Origin: Candidatus Methanoperedens sp. | GTDB lineage: Archaea; Halobacteriota; Methanosarcinia; Methanosarcinales; Methanoperedenaceae | DNA: 10,020 nucleotides | NCBI GenBank assembly: GCA_027460605.1 | Contig: JAPZAN010000083.1 | Span: forward strand, 1 to 10,020 | Direction of reading: 5' to 3' | Part shown: piece by piece, positions 6,583-10,020 of the stretch | How positions within the stretch are numbered: position 1 is the first letter of the stretch | Layout of the letters: every line of letters starts with the position of its first letter | Notes under the pieces: model-generated | What the model was told of the DNA's origin: nothing | What the model saw: only the letters and a program-made list of their open reading frames with translations | Database searches by the model: none | Program-made: the position numbers and the translations under genes

Positions 6583-7151
6583 GTACCGGCATCCATCCTG
6601 TATACGTTGATATCCTTTTCCATAACTCTTTTAATCACAGCGGGCGGCTTTCCGGACGGAATCCTTACAGGGCTCAGGATGTAGGAAGCCGAGAGCTTGA
6701 AAGGCTTGCTGGGAAATCTCTCCCAGAGCTTGTTTATTTCATCAAACGTAAAGTTGGTGGGAACAACCCGTATCTCCTTATTTCCGGCTCCTATCAGCCC
6801 GCCTTTAAGCATATCTCCCTTGAGCACGGAATTATCATAGAGCACCTGCATGAGCTTTTCAATGATTATCAGTTCGGTTTCTTTGACTTTGGCGTAAGGA
6901 GTAAAGATAAAGTGTAAATCAAGAATAAGCGGCGGATATCGCATCTTGTCGGTATCGATAGGCTCCGATGAGGTATTCCTTAAATAGCCATTCTCAATGA
7001 TTTGATACAGGAAGACAGAAAGCATCGGATTTCCGGTCGGTTCGATCTCTGCGGGTGAATCAAAGACTATCGAATTGACAGGCTTGAGTTCTGTGATGTT
7101 GTCCTGGAGGAGCGCTTTTAAGGAGTCTCCGATATCTTTTAAAATCGCCAT
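6579..7151 (-). CDS. DUF4255 / Pvc16-type tail terminator (cap) protein
   Basis: The 190-residue product begins MAILKDIGDSLKALLQDNI. It has the typical family pattern of an N-terminal helix and strand, then NPMLSVFLYQIIENGYLRN (41-59), the conserved MRYPPLILDLHFIFTPYAKV (70-89), IEKLMQVLYDN (97-107) and KLWERFPSKPFKLSASYILS (140-159), followed by PVRI. This is the DUF4255 domain found in Pvc16/Afp16, the cap or terminator that ends tube and sheath growth at the distal end of the particle. The start codon directly abuts the TAA of the ATPase gene, with a GAGGG site inside the end of that gene. Its stop overlaps the next gene by four bases. Assignment to the family is firm; the cap role is known from Afp/PVC homologues and applied here by homology. 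Confidence 0.93.
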   Translation of the reverse strand: MAILKDIGDSLKALLQDNITELKPVNSIVFDSPAEIEPTGNPMLSVFLYQIIENGYLRNTSSEPIDTDKMRYPPLILDLHFIFTPYAKVKETELIIIEKLMQVLYDNSVLKGDMLKGGLIGAGNKEIRVVPTNFTFDEINKLWERFPSKPFKLSASYILSPVRIPSGKPPAVIKRVMEKDINVYRMDAGT

Positions 7152-9311
7152 TTATTTTCCCTCATCCTCTATCATTTTGTAATAAGGTTGAAACTCTTCC
7201 TTCAAAAACGGTTTCCCCATCTTCATGTATTCCTTCTTAGCCGCCCGCATGATATGATGCATTCCGATTGCGCAGGATTCCTCGGCAGCATAAAATGCAG
7301 ACGATAACGCGATGTTCTTGATATTCCCGCCTGCAAGCTTCAATCTCTCGGCGAAAAATGTATAATCTATATCCCCTGCGCGCGGCGCACCTTTCGGGAA
7401 TATTCCGCTCCATATGAGTTTTCTCTGGTCTTCATCCGGGAAAGGAAAATCAATCACAAATTGCATCCTTCTTAAGAAGGCATCATCTATGTTTTTGCTA
7501 AGATTGGTAGCAAGTATGACAACGCCCTCATACTCTTCCATTTTCTGGAGCAAATATCCGATTTCTATGTTGGCATACCTGTCGTGGGCGTCTTTGACCT
7601 CGGAGCGTTTTCCGAACAGCGCATCCGCCTCGTCAAAGAACAGGATAGCGTTACTGGTTTCTGCCTCCTTGAAGATCTTGCTCAGGTTTTTTTCGGTTTC
7701 GCCAATATATTTGCTGACCACGTTAGATAAGTCGATTTTATACACATCCAGTCCTGCATCGTGGGCGATAATTTCAACAGACATTGTTTTCCCGGTACCT
7801 GATGGCCCTGAGAAAAGGGCATTCAGCCCCTTTCCCAATGAGAATTTCTTATCAAAACCCCAATCTGTATAGACGATTCCCCTGTATTTGATATACCCGG
7901 ATATTTCTTTTAACTGTTTTTTTATGTCATGGGGGAGGACTATATCCTCCCAGGTATAGTGGGGTTCGATTTTCCTGGAATAGGCAGCGAGGTTCCTGTT
8001 GGACTGCGCCTTGCATCCCATGTTAAGAACTTCCATTGATAATTTAGAATTTCCGGGGTTTTTTGCAATCAAAATATTTTGCGCCGTGGATATGGCATTC
8101 TTTATCTGGCCCCCGCTGAAATTGAATTTACCTGCAAGGGCATGAATATCCACATCATCATGGGCGTTGCCATCCAATTGTGATTCCCACAGGCGCTTAC
8201 GAAGCAAAAGGGACGGGGAGGGAAATGCCTGGCTTATAAAGCTATGATTTTTTAAAACCCTGGCAGGCTCCCAATATTGCTCACCTGACAGGAAAATCAA
8301 ATTTGGAAAACGGTCTAATTCCATGAGTATCCCGGTAACTCCCATATTCTCTTCTTTCAGCAGGGCATCAAATCCTTCAAAATAAATCGAAGAATTCTGC
8401 AATAATGCTTCGCGAAGTAGAGGTTTTAAATTTTCCAGGCTTTGCTCTTTCGTCAAAGCTTTTGAATTCACAACGAGCATTGACATTCCCAGTTCATTGC
8501 ATACGGCTTCAGCCGCCATCTTCTTTCCTGACCCGTATGGGCCGTAAAAAAAGAACATCGGGATTTTAACAATTGAATGATTATTTATCAGATTCTTGAA
8601 TGTAGTTATCGTGCCCTCAGGCAGAATAAGATCCCTGAAGGATTTTTGCGGTTTTATTATTGCCGAGATATTCCGGATCTTCCGGTCTATCGAATTATCC
8701 CCGAGGAGAAAGTTTATTATCCTGTCATCGACTTTAAGAAATTTCGATAAAAGGGGAACCTGTTCCTCCCCTATAAGATATACAAGCCTGTTCTTGATCA
8801 GGGGGGCATCTTGCGAAAATATATCTCTTGCCCAGATTCTTTCTTCAGTCGAACAGCACAGGAGTTTAATCACAAGGTCAACACTTGGCCGCTTCCTGGT
8901 CACATCGTTCTGGAAATAGGAATACAACTTTTCATACCGCATGTCCAGTTCTGGCGCGAGGCAGACTAATAACGCATCGACCTCGAACGGCTGCATATGA
9001 AAAAGTTCTGACAGGATATGAAGGCGCAGTTCCTTTCCCTGCTTTATGCTTTCGGCTTTTTTTGTATTTATTTCCCTGGTTATTTTTTCAATTCTTTCAT
9101 GTTCCTGGGATGAACGGGCATAAGCCTTCGATTCAAAGAGAGGGGTTTGAAGAATCGCATTTATTTCATCTTCTGAGATAAACAAACCCTGAAACTCGTG
9201 TGAACTCCCGACGTGGTCAGCCTTTGATTTTTCATAGTACAGGCGGATTATTGTATCAATCCGGTTGAGTTCTTCAAGAATATGTTCAAGATTGTTTTTG
9301 TATATTGCCAT
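7152..9311 (-). CDS. Double AAA+ ATPase of the CIS (Pvc15/Afp15-like)
   Basis: The product is 719 residues from the ATG at 9311. A helical N-terminal region (1-235) is followed by two AAA+ modules. The first has Walker A GPYGSGKK (257-264), but the Walker B place reads IYFEGFDALL, lacking the usual DE pair, so it is probably inactive in hydrolysis. The second is canonical: Walker A GPSGTGKT (502-509), Walker B ILFFDEAD (556-563), sensor ATN (601-603), Arg-finger-like LRR (613-615) and a sensor-2-like GGNIKN (661-666). ATPases of this type occur in nearly all eCIS operons and are thought to help assembly or cargo loading; the exact step is unproven. Here it is the first gene of the visible operon. 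A TTG at 9344 would add 11 residues and has an AAGG upstream. The ATG is preferred because it puts the NNLEHILEELNRI helix near the N-terminus, as in relatives. Confidence 0.95.
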   Translation of the reverse strand: MAIYKNNLEHILEELNRIDTIIRLYYEKSKADHVGSSHEFQGLFISEDEINAILQTPLFESKAYARSSQEHERIEKITREINTKKAESIKQGKELRLHILSELFHMQPFEVDALLVCLAPELDMRYEKLYSYFQNDVTRKRPSVDLVIKLLCCSTEERIWARDIFSQDAPLIKNRLVYLIGEEQVPLLSKFLKVDDRIINFLLGDNSIDRKIRNISAIIKPQKSFRDLILPEGTITTFKNLINNHSIVKIPMFFFYGPYGSGKKMAAEAVCNELGMSMLVVNSKALTKEQSLENLKPLLREALLQNSSIYFEGFDALLKEENMGVTGILMELDRFPNLIFLSGEQYWEPARVLKNHSFISQAFPSPSLLLRKRLWESQLDGNAHDDVDIHALAGKFNFSGGQIKNAISTAQNILIAKNPGNSKLSMEVLNMGCKAQSNRNLAAYSRKIEPHYTWEDIVLPHDIKKQLKEISGYIKYRGIVYTDWGFDKKFSLGKGLNALFSGPSGTGKTMSVEIIAHDAGLDVYKIDLSNVVSKYIGETEKNLSKIFKEAETSNAILFFDEADALFGKRSEVKDAHDRYANIEIGYLLQKMEEYEGVVILATNLSKNIDDAFLRRMQFVIDFPFPDEDQRKLIWSGIFPKGAPRAGDIDYTFFAERLKLAGGNIKNIALSSAFYAAEESCAIGMHHIMRAAKKEYMKMGKPFLKEEFQPYYKMIEDEGK

Positions 9312-9378
9312 AGTGCTGATGCCACTGGATTTAAATAACCACAACTCTGCCTTTTGATGCTTAATTCAATTTTTGCAA

Positions 9379-9410
9379 CTGCTGTTAAAAATAAAAATTA
9401 CATGTGTAAA
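9379..9410 (-). promoter_or_regulatory. Possible promoter region of the CIS operon
   Basis: In transcript sense, TTTACA (9405-9410) is followed by a very A/T-rich tract (TAATTTTTATTTTTAAC), about 70-100 nt before the ATPase start. TTTACA resembles a -35 box, but the best -10 candidate (TTTAAC) sits at a short 15-nt spacing and matches poorly. The tract could equally serve as an archaeal TATA-like element. This is only the most plausible site by position and composition. Confidence 0.25.
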
Positions 9411-9641
9411 GAGTACCCTATTCGGAGAGGTTTCATTGCCCGGTTGCTCACCCCAAAATTCAATATGCCATTTATGTGTTGTAAATGGGCGTATATATGG
9501 GTTTCGAATTATCATTATTGTGCCGATTTAGTCAATCTGACAGCGTTGCTAAGCGCCACCGGACGGGTTCGCTTCGCAGGCATCCGGTCCACACACCGTT
9601 GGCAAGTGCCTCAGGAGACTCGCTTGCTTCGTACACGGCAA

Positions 9642-10020
9642 TCAATTCGGCGCCAGCCCCAACCATCTCTGCCCGAAAGGGACATCGGACTCCCAGCTTC
9701 CATCCCCCAAATCGAACTGCCAAGTATGACTGCCTCCCGCCTGCACCGATACGCTGGAGGGAACGTTGATTGTGTAGCGCTGAGGTTTACGGACAACGCG
9801 CGTGTATTCTGACGTTATCGATATTGAGTTTCGCTAGTTCCCAATCCCAGCTTGAGGTCATTATCCTCTTTGGTTTGAAGTATAGCTAGCTCCAGTTGCA
9901 GTCCGTTGATACTCCTGCCGAGCTCGTGGTCACTTTACCCCTTCTGGGGGTGGAGCTCGTTTCAGTAACTTCAATTACTTGTTCGTTGTTGTATTGGCAC
10001 TGCTCGACCGTCGTTTGGGT
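9642..10020 (-). pseudogene. Possible decayed coding remnant of unknown origin
   Basis: Three consecutive minus-strand segments look protein-like but lie in different frames. The first is open from the window edge to a TAG at 9886 and contains VEQCQYNNEQVIEVTETSS. The second ends with TAA at 9815 and contains GLQLELAILQTKEDNDLKLG. The third is open from 9833 to a TGA at 9642 and contains QRYTINVPSSVSVQAGGSH, followed by TWQFDLGDGSW. No start codon or family is recognisable. The order would suit one gene broken by two frameshifts, either real decay or indel errors in the sequence. Chance open frames remain a real alternative. Confidence 0.25.

Larger units (their letters stand above)
9312..10020. 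other. Upstream region without an intact gene
   Basis: About 700 nt upstream of the first operon gene. Positions 9355-9410 are A/T-rich and are the natural place for the operon promoter. From about 9540 the composition becomes more G/C-rich. Open frames on either strand are short, mutually inconsistent and without recognisable domains. Inverted repeats include ACCGGA/TCCGGT (9558-9588) and ACCCC-N5-GGGGT (9937-9951), the latter bracketed by two GAGCTC sites. No tRNA, CRISPR or transposase is seen. Confidence 0.6.

Noticed and set aside
7414..7872. 152-aa plus-strand open frame
   Set aside because: It is entirely antisense to the second AAA+ module, including its Walker motifs. It is a shadow of a conserved gene.
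9558..9588. ACCGGA/TCCGGT inverted repeat as the end of a mobile element
   Set aside because: The arms are 6 bp only, there is no target duplication and no transposase frame nearby.
9532..9723. 63-aa minus-strand open frame ending in a Trp/Arg-rich stretch (GVWTGCLRSEPVRWR)
   Set aside because: It competes with another minus-strand frame over the same bases, lacks a Shine-Dalgarno and matches no family I can name. It vaguely recalls spurious short ORFs from repeats in other genomes, which I could not confirm.
9354..9812. 152-aa plus-strand open frame upstream of the operon
   Set aside because: It has no recognisable domain, no good ribosome-binding site and crosses a composition change. The residue pattern is Arg/Pro/Ser-rich, as in non-coding G/C-rich sequence.

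Overview
The window is the early part of a contractile injection system operon, a phage-tail-like machine of the extracellular CIS / phage-like protein translocation structure (eCIS/PLTS) type. Every convincing gene is on the minus strand, so transcription runs from about 9311 down to position 1 and off the left edge. Base composition is moderate and most genes have clear Shine-Dalgarno sites. This fits a mid-GC bacterium, but archaea also carry such clusters. No rRNA, tRNA or marker gene allows a firmer assignment.

Layout in transcription order: an upstream region without an intact gene (9312-10020, possibly holding a decayed reading frame); a double AAA+ ATPase (7152-9311); a Pvc16-type DUF4255 cap/terminator protein (6579-7151); a protein with a carboxypeptidase-regulatory-like domain (6016-6582); a 131-nt gap; a small 75-aa protein (5657-5884); the tail sheath (4095-5630); a first gp19-like tube protein (3623-4066); a small tail-assembly protein with a CxxC motif (3228-3596); a DUF6760-like reading frame that overlaps it and lacks an ordinary start codon (3049-3234); a second gp19-like tube protein (2615-3040); a 742-residue repeat-containing protein of unknown function (346-2574); and the N-terminal part of a CIS tube/LysM-type baseplate protein (1-346, cut by the window edge). 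Spacing is tight: ATGA and TGATG overlaps, a direct TAA-ATG abutment and short gaps.

Together the genes should build a sheath around an inner tube. The second tube-like protein and the LysM-type protein would form the junction to the baseplate, the DUF4255 protein would close the far end, and the ATPase would assist assembly or remodelling. Spike, gp25-like wedge, gpJ-like baseplate, tape measure, fibre and cargo genes are not in view and are expected to the left of position 1.

Two things stand out. The tail-assembly frame and the DUF6760 frame are related by a -1 shift at a run of five G, just before a stem-loop, and the second frame has no ATG, GTG or TTG before its conserved start. This looks like the lambda G/GT programmed-frameshift arrangement in an eCIS. 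The 742-aa protein, between the second tube gene and the LysM-type gene, is built from at least five diverged repeats and ends in a charged helix.
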